A stretch of DNA of 64,000 bases, taken from the NCBI GenBank assembly GCA_013285405.1, contig CP053446.1:434001-498000 (forward strand). The letters are read 5' to 3'. Each line of letters opens with the position of its first letter. Positions within the stretch are counted from its first letter, which is position 1. The position numbers and the translations under genes were made by a program. This document shows positions 1-9,660 of the stretch, piece by piece. The DNA comes from Ignavibacteriota bacterium (lineage in GTDB: Bacteria > Bacteroidota > Ignavibacteria > Ignavibacteriales > Ignavibacteriaceae). Under the pieces are notes generated by a model. It was not told the DNA's origin. It made no database searches and worked only from the letters and a program-made list of their open reading frames with translations.

Positions 1-540
1 GGTGACACTATAGAAATAAAAGACAAAGTAGTATTCGTAAATGGAAAAGAATTCTGGAGACCACCGTTTATAAAATATTATAAAGGAAGATATGGTAAGT
101 TTCTCAAACCGATTCCAAAGGGTATTGCTGAACCAAGAATATTTCCCAAAGGTATGCCATGGAACGAGGATAACTATGGACCTCTTTTTATCCCGCGAAA
201 AGGATCTACAATTCCATTGAACAAATACAATGTTGAACAATGGAGAACAATTATTGATCGTGAATATGGTAAGCGTGTTGTTGATATGAAAAATGGCGCT
301 GTTACAATTGAAGGAAACCCTGTTTCATCGTACACATTTAAAAAAGATTATTATTTTATGATGGGCGATAACAGAGACGATAGTCTTGACAGCAGATTTT
401 GGGGATTAGTTCCAAGAGATATGGTTGTTGGTGAAGCGTTTATTACTCTTTTTTCGTGGGACAGAGATATTCCGTTTTCACAACTATTCAAACTTCTTAG
501 TTCAATCAGAACAGACAGAATTTTATTACTACTTCATTAA
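1..540 (+). CDS. lepB: Signal peptidase I, C-terminal part (5' end outside window)
   Basis: The frame is open from base 1, so only the C-terminal 179 residues are visible. They begin GDTIEIKD, which in type I signal peptidases follows the catalytic lysine region, and they contain the box E motif GDNRDDSLDSR followed by FWGLVP. The family is an inner-membrane serine protease with a Ser/Lys dyad that removes Sec signal peptides; both catalytic residues lie to the left of the window. The stretch between the two conserved blocks is long (about 90 residues with GMPWNEDNYGP), as is common in Bacteroidota enzymes. A hairpin terminator follows directly. The identification is secure; completeness of the gene cannot be judged. 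Confidence 0.93.
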   Translation, partial: GDTIEIKDKVVFVNGKEFWRPPFIKYYKGRYGKFLKPIPKGIAEPRIFPKGMPWNEDNYGPLFIPRKGSTIPLNKYNVEQWRTIIDREYGKRVVDMKNGAVTIEGNPVSSYTFKKDYYFMMGDNRDDSLDSRFWGLVPRDMVVGEAFITLFSWDRDIPFSQLFKLLSSIRTDRILLLLH

Positions 541-544
541 AATA

Positions 545-577
545 AAAAAGGCTGCCTTTTTGAGACAGCCTCTTTTT
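545..577. terminator. Bidirectional hairpin terminator
   Basis: AGGCTG (549-554) pairs with CAGCCT (566-571), with A-rich sequence before and T-rich sequence after. It sits between two convergent genes (lepB and the TonB receptor) and can serve both. Confidence 0.75.
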
Positions 578-596
578 GATTCATAAAATCCAATAT

Positions 597-3371
597 TTAC
601 AAACCAATTCTGAAGCCAGCATTGAAAGAGGTAGGTAATCCAAGAAATACCTCTGCAGAGCTCGCTGAGTGTGATTCATAATAATCACCACTAACCATAT
701 AGCCGTTAAATTGACTATTATCAGTTGCATCCTCAACATAAAGTTCGTTTAACATGTTAAACACATGCCCAAATACGCTAACATCCAAACCTGCAACTTG
801 TCCGGGAATCCTATAAAGAAGATGTAAATCAACAAGACTATATGATGGAATTTGCCAAACTTGTTCTCTATCAGTTTCGTCATTCCTGCTGAATGGATCA
901 AAGTCAGCGAAATACCTGTCATAGTATCTCCAAACGATCTGAGTTTGCAAACCTTCAGGAAAGAAGAGTGTAAAAGCAAGAGCTAATTGTGTTTGCGGTG
1001 CATCGCCCACTTTAAGATCTTTAATGTAGTAGTGATATTCAACGACTGAATTCGGATCAGAAAAATCGGGAATATATGAACCACTAACATCATTTGTATA
1101 AGTCCAGAATCCTTGACTAAACGCTGCATCAAATCTGAGATAATTTACCGGCTGATAAGCAGCTTCTAATTCGACGCCAGCATAGGTTGCATCAATTCCA
1201 TCAAGTCTTACCAAGCCATCAGTTCCATCAGAATTTAAAACGTTCTCGCTCTGTGCGCGATCTGACCACAAAGTATAGTAGCCATTTAATTTGAGAGTAA
1301 GTTGATTCTGAAGAAGTCTTGAATTAACTCCAGCTTCAAATGAAATAAATTTTTCGTTCTTAGGATCTTCAATCATAGTACCATTAACATCATTAATTAC
1401 CTGATCGAAAATTGGAACCTTTGAAACATAACCAGCATTAGCAAATACATCCCACTCATCTGTTACTCTGTAACTTGCACCACCTTTGAATTGATATCCG
1501 CCAATCATATCTGTTTCAAGTTTCAATTCGCCGGAAGATAGATCACCTGTAATTTGAGATTTGAAATGATCTGTATAATCATATTTGATAACTGAGTAAC
1601 CTGCAGTTCCATACAGAGTATATTTTGGTTGTGTGTACTCTGCCTGAACATATCCACCAAGCCAGGACACTTTGTTTGTATTATTATAATCAATCCTGTC
1701 ACCTAAATCTTTATAATAGTCGGTTCCACTTTCAAATACATTACCAGTCCAGTAATAATAGTCATTACCTAACAAGTCCCTTATTTCACGAAAATGTTCA
1801 ATCTCAGCCATTCTGCCATCAACACCAAAAGACATCGTTAAATTTTCTGAGCTCTTCCAGAATGCTTTTGCGATACCACCAAATGTCCATTGCTTATTTA
1901 CGCTATTCCTGAGAATTCCACCTCTATTAGGATTACCGCTTATATTATTTGATACGATATATTGCGTTGGACCATTTCCAAAATCAATTGTATCAATATG
2001 TGTTAAGTTTCTGGCAATTGTCGCATCCCAATCAACAACACGCTGTAACAGAGATGTGTTATAAACCATACTTCCGAATGTACCTGACCCTCCGCCTAAT
2101 CCACCAGAATAGTAGAAAGTTGTGTACAAACTCCAGTCCTTAGCCAATTGTGAGTACCAGTTGAGGTTAACCAATGGTTTGTGATAGTAATTGACGTTTT
2201 CATTGATTGCATCCGGCTGATATCGTTGATTGACATCATTATTCCAGTAAGATCTTTGCCACTGCAAACCATCATAAGAAGTACTTACACCAGCCCAGTT
2301 TGAGTTATATAACAAACCCTGCTCTCTAAATTTTTTATCGTTTAAAGCAGCATCAGGATATCCTAAATCTTGTGCAAGTTCATGACTGAATGTTGCGATG
2401 TTAAGTCTCCATCTGCGTTGACCATGTTGTTGTGGTGCACCCATAGCATAAAGCTCTATTCTGTTATTATCATTTATCTGATACGCAGCACCTAAATAAT
2501 ATGCCCAGGCATCTGTCCATGTTTTATCTGCATAACCATTTCCAACTTTTCGAACGCCACCAATACTCAGAGCAAATTTATTATCCACCATCCCGGTATT
2601 AGCATACAGTGTATTTTTACTGAAGCTAGACGTTCCAATTTCATTTTGATAGATAACTCCAGCTTTTTGTTGTGTGGGATCAGTAATGATATTTACTGTA
2701 CCACCAATAGATGGAGTAGCAAGATTTGTTGCGCTTAATCCTCTCTGAATCTGAATTGAAGAAGTAACATCTCCTAAACCATCCCAGTTTGACCAATATA
2801 CCCAACCATTTTCCATATCGTTGATAGGAATACCATTAATCATAATAGCAACATTTCTCTGTGTAAATCCACGAACGTTCACTCTTGCATCTCCGGCACC
2901 ACCGCCATTATTGGTTGCAAAAACTGAGGGAGTGCTATTCCAAACAAGAGGAATATCTCTTGAGCCAAGATTAAATTGAATCTGCTTTTTATCAATATCT
3001 GTAAAAGCAACAGGTGTTTCTCTGTCTTTAGCTCTGTCAGAAATAACAGTCACGTTTAGGGTAAACTGATAATCCTTGAGACTAAAGTTCATTGTCATAT
3101 CTCCAATCAGGTTAATTTCCTGTTCAACCTTTTCATAGCCAATGAAACTGCAGGTAATAGTATATTTACCAGATGGAGCAACAATGGAATAATTCCCATC
3201 CGCATTTGATGCAGCACCCAGAGTTGTTCCCTTTAAAAAAATATTTGCCCCGATTAACACTTCCCCGTTCATACCATCTGTAACTTTACCACTGATTGTA
3301 TAAGACTGTGAAAAAGCCAAAGATGAGAACAAGAGAAATACTGACATCATGAAAGTAATGAATTTAATCAT
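597..3371 (-). CDS. TonB-dependent outer-membrane receptor with carboxypeptidase-like N-terminal domain
   Basis: A 924-residue protein with a clear signal peptide (cleavage near LAFSQ). A carboxypeptidase-D regulatory-like beta-sandwich follows (about 22-105, SGKVTDGMNGEVLIGANI, FIGYEKVE). Next come a plug domain (about 115-230, with VNVRGFTQRNVAIMINGIPIND and GGTVNIIT) and a 22-strand-type beta-barrel to the C-terminus. Such receptors import a substrate across the outer membrane using the proton motive force through TonB. No SusD-type lipoprotein is adjacent, so the substrate is unknown; carbohydrate, peptide or metal chelate are all possible. A strong Shine-Dalgarno (AAAGGAGAGG) precedes the ATG. 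The gene is monocistronic as far as can be seen. Confidence 0.93.
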   Translation of the reverse strand: MIKFITFMMSVFLLFSSLAFSQSYTISGKVTDGMNGEVLIGANIFLKGTTLGAASNADGNYSIVAPSGKYTITCSFIGYEKVEQEINLIGDMTMNFSLKDYQFTLNVTVISDRAKDRETPVAFTDIDKKQIQFNLGSRDIPLVWNSTPSVFATNNGGGAGDARVNVRGFTQRNVAIMINGIPINDMENGWVYWSNWDGLGDVTSSIQIQRGLSATNLATPSIGGTVNIITDPTQQKAGVIYQNEIGTSSFSKNTLYANTGMVDNKFALSIGGVRKVGNGYADKTWTDAWAYYLGAAYQINDNNRIELYAMGAPQQHGQRRWRLNIATFSHELAQDLGYPDAALNDKKFREQGLLYNSNWAGVSTSYDGLQWQRSYWNNDVNQRYQPDAINENVNYYHKPLVNLNWYSQLAKDWSLYTTFYYSGGLGGGSGTFGSMVYNTSLLQRVVDWDATIARNLTHIDTIDFGNGPTQYIVSNNISGNPNRGGILRNSVNKQWTFGGIAKAFWKSSENLTMSFGVDGRMAEIEHFREIRDLLGNDYYYWTGNVFESGTDYYKDLGDRIDYNNTNKVSWLGGYVQAEYTQPKYTLYGTAGYSVIKYDYTDHFKSQITGDLSSGELKLETDMIGGYQFKGGASYRVTDEWDVFANAGYVSKVPIFDQVINDVNGTMIEDPKNEKFISFEAGVNSRLLQNQLTLKLNGYYTLWSDRAQSENVLNSDGTDGLVRLDGIDATYAGVELEAAYQPVNYLRFDAAFSQGFWTYTNDVSGSYIPDFSDPNSVVEYHYYIKDLKVGDAPQTQLALAFTLFFPEGLQTQIVWRYYDRYFADFDPFSRNDETDREQVWQIPSYSLVDLHLLYRIPGQVAGLDVSVFGHVFNMLNELYVEDATDNSQFNGYMVSGDYYESHSASSAEVFLGLPTSFNAGFRIGL

Positions 3372-3782
3372 ACATCCTCTCCTTTATTAATTTGTGATAG
3401 TAATTTAGAGTTAGTTATGAAATGAATTTTTAACAAAGATTAAACCTCAACATTTTCTTCCCACCCTGGATGAAAAAGTTTTAATTTACTACAACAAATA
3501 TTTGGTATATTCAGGACGAATTCAAGTTTTTTCTCTAAATTAATATTAAGAGATTTCTGAAAAATTCTTCTCTTCAGGTTGAATTATTGAAATATCTCTT
3601 TTTTAGAACGAATTGGAATTCTTTTTCACGAATCTGTAAGTGACCAGAATAACAAAGCACCAGTAATCGATAGGTTTCATTCACTCGCTCAATTACATTA
3701 ATGGTTTTGTACTTTGTTATCGCAGCCTTTAACGGATGCAAAGTGAATAAAATTTATATATATGATTGGATAAAAATCAACA
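3372..3782. other. Divergent intergenic region
   Basis: 411 bases between the TonB receptor (leftward) and the M16 peptidase pair (rightward). It is AT-rich and must hold both promoters. I see no convincing open frame, hairpin or repeat, and no TAnnTTTG element that I would defend. Confidence 0.6.
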
Positions 3783-5057
3783 ATGGATCTTCTTAACATT
3801 CCCTACAAAAAATATAAGCTTGCGAATGGATTAGAAATAATTCTTTATGCAAATAACTCTCTTCCCTTTACAGCAGTCAATTTATGGTACAGAGCAGGTT
3901 CTGCAAACGAAATAGCTGGCAAAACAGGATTAGCTCATCTCTTTGAGCATATGATGTTCCAGGGTTCAAAAAACGTTGCAAAAGAAATGCACTTCAAATA
4001 TATCCAGGAAGCTGGCGGCAGCTTGAATGCATCAACCAGTTTTGACAGAACCAATTATTTCGAAAAACTTCCTGCGAACGAATTAGAGCTTGCACTTTGG
4101 CTTGAGTCAGACAGAATGGGTTATTTTCTTGATGCTCTTGACCAAACAAAATTGGAGAATCAAAAAAGTGTAGTGTTGAATGAACGTTTAGAAAGATATG
4201 ACAATCAACCGTATGGTTTAGCATGGGAAAAACTTATTTCAAATATTTATTCTGATGAACATCCGTACAACTGGCCAACTATTGGATTTACCGCTGATAT
4301 AAAAGGATATACGCTTGACGATGTTAGAGACTTTTTTATAAAGTATTATTCTCCTTCTAACGCAACGATGGTTATTGCCGGAAATATGAACGTTCAAAAA
4401 ACTATCTCATGGATAGAAAAATATTTTTCAGATATCCGGGCTGATGGAAATCCGGTAATTCCGGAGTCAATTTCATCGAAGAGGAGTCAGGAAAAAATTA
4501 TTGTTTACGAAGACAAAGTAAATCTTGAAAGAATTTATCTTGCCTGGAATTCAGTAAATGCTTTCGAAACTGATGATGCAAATCTGGATTTACTATCGGA
4601 TATTCTGACTGGCTCAAAAAATGCCAGGCTTACGCGCAAACTTCTATATGAGTTGGAAATAGTTCAGGATGTTAATTCCATGCAGTTTTCAGGAAAATAC
4701 GGTGGTCATTTTATGATTGTAGCAACTGCAAAGCCAGGAAAATCTCTTGATGATATCAAAAAAATTATTTTTGATGAAATAGATTTTATTTCAAATGCAA
4801 CAATCAATGAACGCGAATTAACAAGATCAAAAAACGTCATCACTTCGAATTTCATTTATTCACTGCAGAACATTGACACCGTTGCAGATTTATTAAACCT
4901 TTATAACTTTTATCTCGGTGAACCAAATTCATTCAATTTTGATTTGAACAGATATATCAATACTGAATCACAGGACGTAACGAACGCTGCTGCTAAATAT
5001 TTAAAAAATAATTTTACAGAACTTCGCATAATCCCGGGGAATAAAAATGCAAATTGA
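3783..5057 (+). CDS. M16 family zinc metallopeptidase, catalytic subunit
   Basis: A 424-residue insulinase/processing-peptidase-type protein. It carries the inverted zinc motif HLFEH at residues 52-56, inside the family block GLAHLFEHMMFQGS. A downstream glutamate-rich segment (NQKSVVLNERLERYDNQPYG) should supply the third ligand. The second half (DDVRDFFIKYYSPSNATMVIAGN) has the usual repeated alpha/beta fold. No signal peptide is evident at the chosen start, so it is probably cytoplasmic or periplasmic by an unrecognised signal. It overlaps the next gene by 11 bases, and that gene lacks the zinc motif. The pair therefore looks like a heterodimer of catalytic and substrate-binding halves, as in other two-gene M16B systems. 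No clear Shine-Dalgarno is present. Confidence 0.92.
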   Translation: MDLLNIPYKKYKLANGLEIILYANNSLPFTAVNLWYRAGSANEIAGKTGLAHLFEHMMFQGSKNVAKEMHFKYIQEAGGSLNASTSFDRTNYFEKLPANELELALWLESDRMGYFLDALDQTKLENQKSVVLNERLERYDNQPYGLAWEKLISNIYSDEHPYNWPTIGFTADIKGYTLDDVRDFFIKYYSPSNATMVIAGNMNVQKTISWIEKYFSDIRADGNPVIPESISSKRSQEKIIVYEDKVNLERIYLAWNSVNAFETDDANLDLLSDILTGSKNARLTRKLLYELEIVQDVNSMQFSGKYGGHFMIVATAKPGKSLDDIKKIIFDEIDFISNATINERELTRSKNVITSNFIYSLQNIDTVADLLNLYNFYLGEPNSFNFDLNRYINTESQDVTNAAAKYLKNNFTELRIIPGNKNAN

Positions 5058-6414
5058 CAGAAGTAAAAGACCAGCAAGCTCGGCTAATATTGATTTCAAG
5101 CTCCCGAAGATTAACTCTCAAAGATTAAATAATGGACTGGATATTTATTTCGTTGAGAAAAATGAATTGCCGATTATCCGGTTAAGTTTAATTATTAATT
5201 GCGGCAGCAGATATGACCCCGTACATCTGAATGGATTAAATAATCTTTTAGCAATGTGTATTGATGAAGGTGCCGGAGAGTTGAATTCACTTCAGCTTGC
5301 CGATGAATTTGAAATGCTTGGTGCACATTTTTCTGTTTCCACTGATCCGGATATTATGTTATTGTCACTGCAAACATTAACAGAAAATTTTAATAAAGCA
5401 CTGAACCTTTTCGCTTGTGTTGTGACCAAACCTCATCTGAATGAAATTGATTTTAAACGAGAACAGGATAAAGTGTTTGTCAGGCTCCGGCAATTAAATG
5501 CTGAACCAGATTACTTAGCCGAAACAGCTTTTGAATATTTTCTTTTCGGCAATTCTTCGCCGTATTCACTTCCTACACTCGGAACAGATAAAACAATAAA
5601 TAAAATTACTATTGATTCTATCCAGCGCAGCTACTCGAAAAGTTTTTCTCCGTTAAATTCCAAACTTGTGGTGGCAGGAAATATTGATAAACTGAATCTG
5701 GATTCTGAAATCGGGTCAGCGTTAGGAAACTGGTATTCTAAACATACGACGGATCAGCAAGTACTTGAATTTAAGAATCCAGGTAAAAAAGTTTTAATAG
5801 TTGATAAAGAAGGCGCGGTTCAAACAGAAATTCGTACGGGTCATTTAACTTCTAAAAGGAATCAGGAAGATTTTTTTCAGAAACAAATACTCAACCTTAC
5901 TCTCGGTGGTCAGTTTTCCAGCAGGTTAAACCTGAATCTCAGAGAGAAAAACGGATATACGTACGGTATTCATTCAAGATTTAATTATTGGAAAGATGCT
6001 GGTTACTTTGCTGTTTCAACGTCTGTTGATACTGAATTGACTTTTCAGGCGCTTAAAGAAATATTTTCTGAAGTTGATAAAATCAAAGATGGAATTACGC
6101 AAGATGAGCTGACTTTTGCCAAATCATCATTAATAAAACGATTCCCTTCTAACTTCGAAACTTATACTCAAATCTCCGGGAATATTATCAGAAAAATTAT
6201 TCACAATCTGCCGGATGATTACTTTGAAAATTATACTGATAATATTGAATCGGTAACTCAGGATGAAGTAAACAAAATCGGATCAAGTTCTATTGATGCT
6301 GATAAATTAGTAACTGTTTTAGTTGGTGACTCAAAAAATATTCTCGCACAAATTAATGAAGATAAATTTGGCGAGATTAAAGTAGTAGAGTTTGATAAAA
6401 TATTCGGAGAATGA
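5047..6414 (+). CDS. M16 family peptidase-like protein, non-catalytic partner
   Basis: A 455-residue M16 homologue. Where active members have HxxEH this one reads HLNGLNNLLAMCIDEG, so the zinc site is lost. It keeps the region that in the family contributes substrate-binding Arg/Tyr residues (NLREKNGYTYGIHSRFNY). The ATG at 5047 lies inside the end of the upstream catalytic subunit, giving an 11-base overlap that suggests translational coupling and fixed stoichiometry. By analogy with mitochondrial processing peptidase alpha/beta and bacterial M16B pairs, it probably forms the second half of a heterodimeric protease; this is inference. It ends 7 bases before the convergent gene. Confidence 0.9.
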   Translation: MQIDRSKRPASSANIDFKLPKINSQRLNNGLDIYFVEKNELPIIRLSLIINCGSRYDPVHLNGLNNLLAMCIDEGAGELNSLQLADEFEMLGAHFSVSTDPDIMLLSLQTLTENFNKALNLFACVVTKPHLNEIDFKREQDKVFVRLRQLNAEPDYLAETAFEYFLFGNSSPYSLPTLGTDKTINKITIDSIQRSYSKSFSPLNSKLVVAGNIDKLNLDSEIGSALGNWYSKHTTDQQVLEFKNPGKKVLIVDKEGAVQTEIRTGHLTSKRNQEDFFQKQILNLTLGGQFSSRLNLNLREKNGYTYGIHSRFNYWKDAGYFAVSTSVDTELTFQALKEIFSEVDKIKDGITQDELTFAKSSLIKRFPSNFETYTQISGNIIRKIIHNLPDDYFENYTDNIESVTQDEVNKIGSSSIDADKLVTVLVGDSKNILAQINEDKFGEIKVVEFDKIFGE

Positions 6415-6421
6415 CCGCGGC

Positions 6422-7423
6422 TTAATTTTGCAGAATCAGACTACTTGCAATAAAACGATATCCAAGTTTTTTGAATTTTTTTATTTCCGCTTCTATTGAG
6501 AAAAATGTTTCTTCATTCATCAGGAAAATCTTGGAACCACCGGGATCAATCATACCGATCTGATTGATAAAATCATTGCGTAAATTTTCATCATTATCGA
6601 GCTTCACAAAATCAGAAGTAGTAAACAATTTAATTTTTCTTTTAGATAACTCTCTTTCAAATATTTCAAAGTTCACAGATTTATAGAATGCTGAATTATC
6701 ATCGACAATAAAACAAACCGCCTGTTGATAATCTGTGACTAAAGTTTTTATCACTGTTACTATTCTGACTTCTGAATAACCCGGATCGAGCTTATACTTT
6801 TGTTCGCTGATATTATCATCAACTAAAACTGAAAATTGCTGACCATATTTTTGGATGATCTCCTGCTCTTTCAGATTACTGCTGCCGGGCAGCAAAAGAA
6901 AATTAATTTTTTCTGTTGACTCCAATAATCGAAGCGCTGAAGGATTATCCGGATGAACATCTCTGATAACGAAAGAAACATAGCCTTTATTACGATGATA
7001 TGTCTTTGAATAATCGAATTCACAATTGAGGAAAACATTGTCACCATTTTTGAAGGCAACAAATGTTTTCCCGCCTTTGATTTTCTCGGTTGAAATTATT
7101 TTCAGGCTATCCTTTTTGAATGTCTGAAAAACTTCAGCTAATATTTCCGGAATGCTCAAATCTACCGGCACCTGAACTTTGTAACTCGATATTTCGGTTC
7201 CGGAAGAATTATCTTTAATTCTTTTTTCTTTTATTAATTTTTGATCTATTCCGAAATCATCAAGAATGTTATTAAACTTATCACGGATCTCAGCTTCATT
7301 TAACAGGGTTTCATGATCGGAAAAACTAATTTTGTCCTTCAAAAGAATTTTCGCAGCAACCAATACTATTGCTAAAGAAAGTAATACAATTAAAAGTTTC
7401 CTTCTGAAATTAAACGAAGTCAT
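6422..7423 (-). CDS. Membrane-anchored protein of unknown function (possibly divergent polysaccharide deacetylase-like)
   Basis: A 333-residue protein with a short cytoplasmic N-terminus, one transmembrane segment (about 9-28, LLIVLLSLAIVLVAAKILL) and a soluble domain likely in the periplasm. The central part (NFLLLPGSSNLKEQEIIQKY) and the end (IDPGGSKIFLMNEETFFSIEAEIKKFKKLGYRFIASS) faintly resemble the divergent polysaccharide deacetylase (YibQ-type) fold, but I see no zinc-binding His/Asp set. I would not assign an activity. It follows the crotonase gene by 17 bases and is probably in the same transcript. It ends tail-to-tail with the M16 pair. Confidence 0.65.
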   Translation of the reverse strand: MTSFNFRRKLLIVLLSLAIVLVAAKILLKDKISFSDHETLLNEAEIRDKFNNILDDFGIDQKLIKEKRIKDNSSGTEISSYKVQVPVDLSIPEILAEVFQTFKKDSLKIISTEKIKGGKTFVAFKNGDNVFLNCEFDYSKTYHRNKGYVSFVIRDVHPDNPSALRLLESTEKINFLLLPGSSNLKEQEIIQKYGQQFSVLVDDNISEQKYKLDPGYSEVRIVTVIKTLVTDYQQAVCFIVDDNSAFYKSVNFEIFERELSKRKIKLFTTSDFVKLDNDENLRNDFINQIGMIDPGGSKIFLMNEETFFSIEAEIKKFKKLGYRFIASSLILQN

Positions 7424-7440
7424 TTTAATAAAGAGATTGA

Positions 7441-8223
7441 TCAGCGGTTCTTGAATTCAGGTTTTCTTTTTTGAAGAAAAGCTGAAGTTCCTTCTTTAAA
7501 ATCTTCGGTGCCGCACGTCAAAGCAAATAAACTTGCCTCATAACTCAAACCTTCAGTCAAAGACATATTATCTGTGGCTTTAACTGCTTTTAGTGCAAAA
7601 CGGATTGCATGCTGACCTTTTGAAGAAATTTTATCGGCTAATTCCAAAGTTTTAGTCAACAATTCATTCTGCGGATACACCTTGTTAACCAAACCAATTC
7701 TAAAAGCTTCCTCAGCAGTTATCATATCTCCGGTCAAAATCATTTCGAGAGATCTTGCAGAATTAATTACTCTTGCAAGTCTTTGAGTTCCACCGTAACC
7801 TGGAATGATACCAAGATTAACTTCCGGCTGACCAAATTTTGCATTCTCACTCGCAATTCGGATATGACAGGCTAAAGCTAATTCACATCCGCCGCCAAGT
7901 GCAAAACCATTTACTGCTGCAATCACAGGCTTATCTGATGTTTCAATTGCTCTGAAAACATTGTTACCTTTTTCAGAAAACTCTTTGGCTGAAATAACAT
8001 CCAGCTTATTCAACTCACTAATATCAGCTCCTGCAACAAAGGCCTTTTCACCGCTTCCGGTGAAAACAACTACATAGACTTCAGGATTATTTTTGATTGA
8101 ATTAAATACATCAGCGATTTCAATCATAGTTTGATTATTTAGTGCATTAAGTTTATCCGGTCGATTGATAGTAATTACTCCGGTGTGATTTTTAATTTCA
8201 AATAATAAGTTTTGATAGTTCAT
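7441..8223 (-). CDS. Enoyl-CoA hydratase/isomerase (crotonase family)
   Basis: A 260-residue protein of normal family length. The oxyanion-hole segment AGADISEL and the block NGFALGGGCELALACHIRIA are intact. Both catalytic glutamates of classical hydratases are present: E114 (GGGCELA) and E134 (GQPEVNLG). It should hydrate trans-2-enoyl-CoA to 3-hydroxyacyl-CoA in fatty-acid or butyrate-type metabolism in the cytoplasm; short-chain (crotonyl-CoA) preference is likely but not provable here. The start has a good Shine-Dalgarno (AAGGTGACAAA), which lies next to the end of the upstream beta-barrel gene 9 bases away, so the two are probably cotranscribed despite unrelated functions. Confidence 0.93.
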   Translation of the reverse strand: MNYQNLLFEIKNHTGVITINRPDKLNALNNQTMIEIADVFNSIKNNPEVYVVVFTGSGEKAFVAGADISELNKLDVISAKEFSEKGNNVFRAIETSDKPVIAAVNGFALGGGCELALACHIRIASENAKFGQPEVNLGIIPGYGGTQRLARVINSARSLEMILTGDMITAEEAFRIGLVNKVYPQNELLTKTLELADKISSKGQHAIRFALKAVKATDNMSLTEGLSYEASLFALTCGTEDFKEGTSAFLQKRKPEFKNR

Positions 8224-8232
8224 TTTGTCACC

Positions 8233-8838
8233 TTAAAAATTAACAAATAAAGGAAGTCTTACATTCAGATTGAAAGAAAAGTATTGGTTCGAATCAAAAT
8301 AATTATAGTTAGCCATGATCTCCATCATAAACATTGAAAGTCCGGCACCGATTGTTCCGCCGAATTTCCAGGTATCTTCAGTAAAATTTGTTTTACCAGC
8401 ATCTGCTTTGAATTCGTTCAACACGTGGAAATAACTATACGAAACTGAACCTTCAACGATTGGCATTAACAGAACAATGCTTTCAACCATCGGGCTAAAA
8501 TAGTACCGCAAACCAAATGAAATCGGTAATATTGTAGTCGAATAATTTGAAAAATCTGTTTCTTTGTAAAAATCCTGTGAGCCTGGAAATTGTTCATAAC
8601 CGAGCCGCAGGAAAATAAAAAATGGTAAATGATCACTATCGGAATATGATGCTTCCAGATTTAAACCATATCCCAGATCGGTTGAGTTTGAAAAATCAGC
8701 AACGGGAACTCTTGCACCAACGCCAACAGCTACGAAAACCCCAACTGCTTTACTTGCAGGTGGTTTCTCTGCATGCAGACTTGTTTGAATCAACAGGAAA
8801 CTCAATAATATGAACATTGAAAAATTTCTTTTCTTCAT
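8233..8838 (-). CDS. Outer-membrane beta-barrel protein (OmpA/OmpX-like)
   Basis: A 201-residue protein with a signal peptide (MKKRNFSMFILLSFLLIQTSLHA). Short alternating hydrophobic/polar strands follow (VGVGARVPVADF, YGLNLEASYS, FFIFLRLGYEQF, ISFGLRYYF), and it ends in a typical outer-membrane strand (YFSFNLNVRLPLFVNF) with C-terminal phenylalanine. The size suggests an 8-stranded barrel. Function is unknown; structural and adhesion roles are common for such proteins. It is the first gene of the likely unit with the crotonase and the anchored protein. No Shine-Dalgarno is obvious. Confidence 0.8.
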   Translation of the reverse strand: MKKRNFSMFILLSFLLIQTSLHAEKPPASKAVGVFVAVGVGARVPVADFSNSTDLGYGLNLEASYSDSDHLPFFIFLRLGYEQFPGSQDFYKETDFSNYSTTILPISFGLRYYFSPMVESIVLLMPIVEGSVSYSYFHVLNEFKADAGKTNFTEDTWKFGGTIGAGLSMFMMEIMANYNYFDSNQYFSFNLNVRLPLFVNF

Positions 8839-8883
8839 GACGCAAACTTAATTAATTTTTCAGGTAATTGAACATTAAGAAAA

Positions 8884-9351
8884 TCATTTTGTTTCATTTT
8901 GCCGGATTACATCTGTACCAATTCCAAATTTTTTCACAAGATCGCCGCCATAATTTCCGGTGTTAAAAACAAGAAAGATTAATACAAGTGCTAAAAAAAT
9001 GAAGAGATACTTTATGGGACCAAACATCTTTTTCTTTAAGACAATGAATATTCTTAAAACACAAATGAAAACAGCAAACCACAGTGTGTAAGTTGCGTAT
9101 GACTGATGATCATTTAACAATGTACTGCTCTCGTTATTCCACAAAGTAAAATCTGTTGCAGCCTGATTACCGGTTAACACCGCGAAGAATGAAGTTACAA
9201 CACCAATGCACAGAATTAACAAAGCTGATTTGGAAAGAAATTCTTTATTTAAAATTATTCCGGAAATTTCCAGAACAGCATAAGTTGTAAACAAAGCAAT
9301 CGGAAAGTGAACGACTTTAGTATGAATGTCAGCAAGTAAGTTTGTTTCCAT
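8884..9351 (-). CDS. DUF2231 family membrane protein
   Basis: About 155 residues with four hydrophobic segments. The N-terminal signature LADIHTKVVHFPIALF matches the DUF2231 family, whose conserved histidines lie at the membrane face. The second characteristic stretch (NNESSTLLNDHQSYATYTLWF) carries another histidine in the loop between helices, as in the family. Function is unknown; relatives are often near redox or cytochrome genes, which are not present here. I chose the ATG at 9351, which begins METNLLADIH. The upstream in-frame start at 9375 is a TTG with no ribosome site. Confidence 0.8.
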   Translation of the reverse strand: METNLLADIHTKVVHFPIALFTTYAVLEISGIILNKEFLSKSALLILCIGVVTSFFAVLTGNQAATDFTLWNNESSTLLNDHQSYATYTLWFAVFICVLRIFIVLKKKMFGPIKYLFIFLALVLIFLVFNTGNYGGDLVKKFGIGTDVIRQNETK

Positions 9352-9453
9352 TTGAGTTTTTCCAGAGTAATTCAATGATTAGCTGCTAAGCACTAAATCA
9401 ACTTTACAATTAATATATTGATACTTCTGAATTATTATGAATGTGTTATTCTG

Positions 9454-9473
9454 AATCCGGCAACTGCCGGATT
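9454..9473. repeat. Short palindrome (REP-like) between DUF2231 and truA
   Basis: AATCCGGCA and TGCCGGATT form a 9-bp stem with a 2-base loop, followed by six T on the plus strand. The same 16-base core recurs inside the terminator at 46101-46116, so this is a dispersed palindrome rather than a unique site. It could also act as a terminator, but on the plus strand there is no gene to stop. Confidence 0.6.
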
Positions 9474-9501
9474 TTTTAATTTAAAAATCAGATATTTCAC
9501 T

Positions 9502-9522
9502 CCTGCCTTGCCGGCAGGCAGG
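9502..9522. repeat. Dispersed 21-bp palindrome (CCTGCC...GGCAGG), copy 1
   Basis: A near-perfect palindrome around GCCGGC. Its exact reverse complement occurs at 23876-23896 inside the helicase gene. Related copies lie at 28044-28064 (inside pbpC) and 31026-31045 (inside the repeat array). This copy is intergenic. Confidence 0.85.
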
Positions 9523-9660
9523 TCATTCAATATGACAAATTAGAATTTTTCAGAAGTCTCATATTTTCATTGAAAATATTTTTGCACATACATAAAACAT
9601 TTCAATGGATCCATCTGCTATAAGCTCATTTTTATTTATCAGAAATTTCATGATTGGAAG

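Noticed and set aside
597..3371. SusC/SusD polysaccharide utilisation locus
   Set aside because: The TonB receptor has a SusC-like front domain but there is no SusD-like lipoprotein or glycoside hydrolase next to it.
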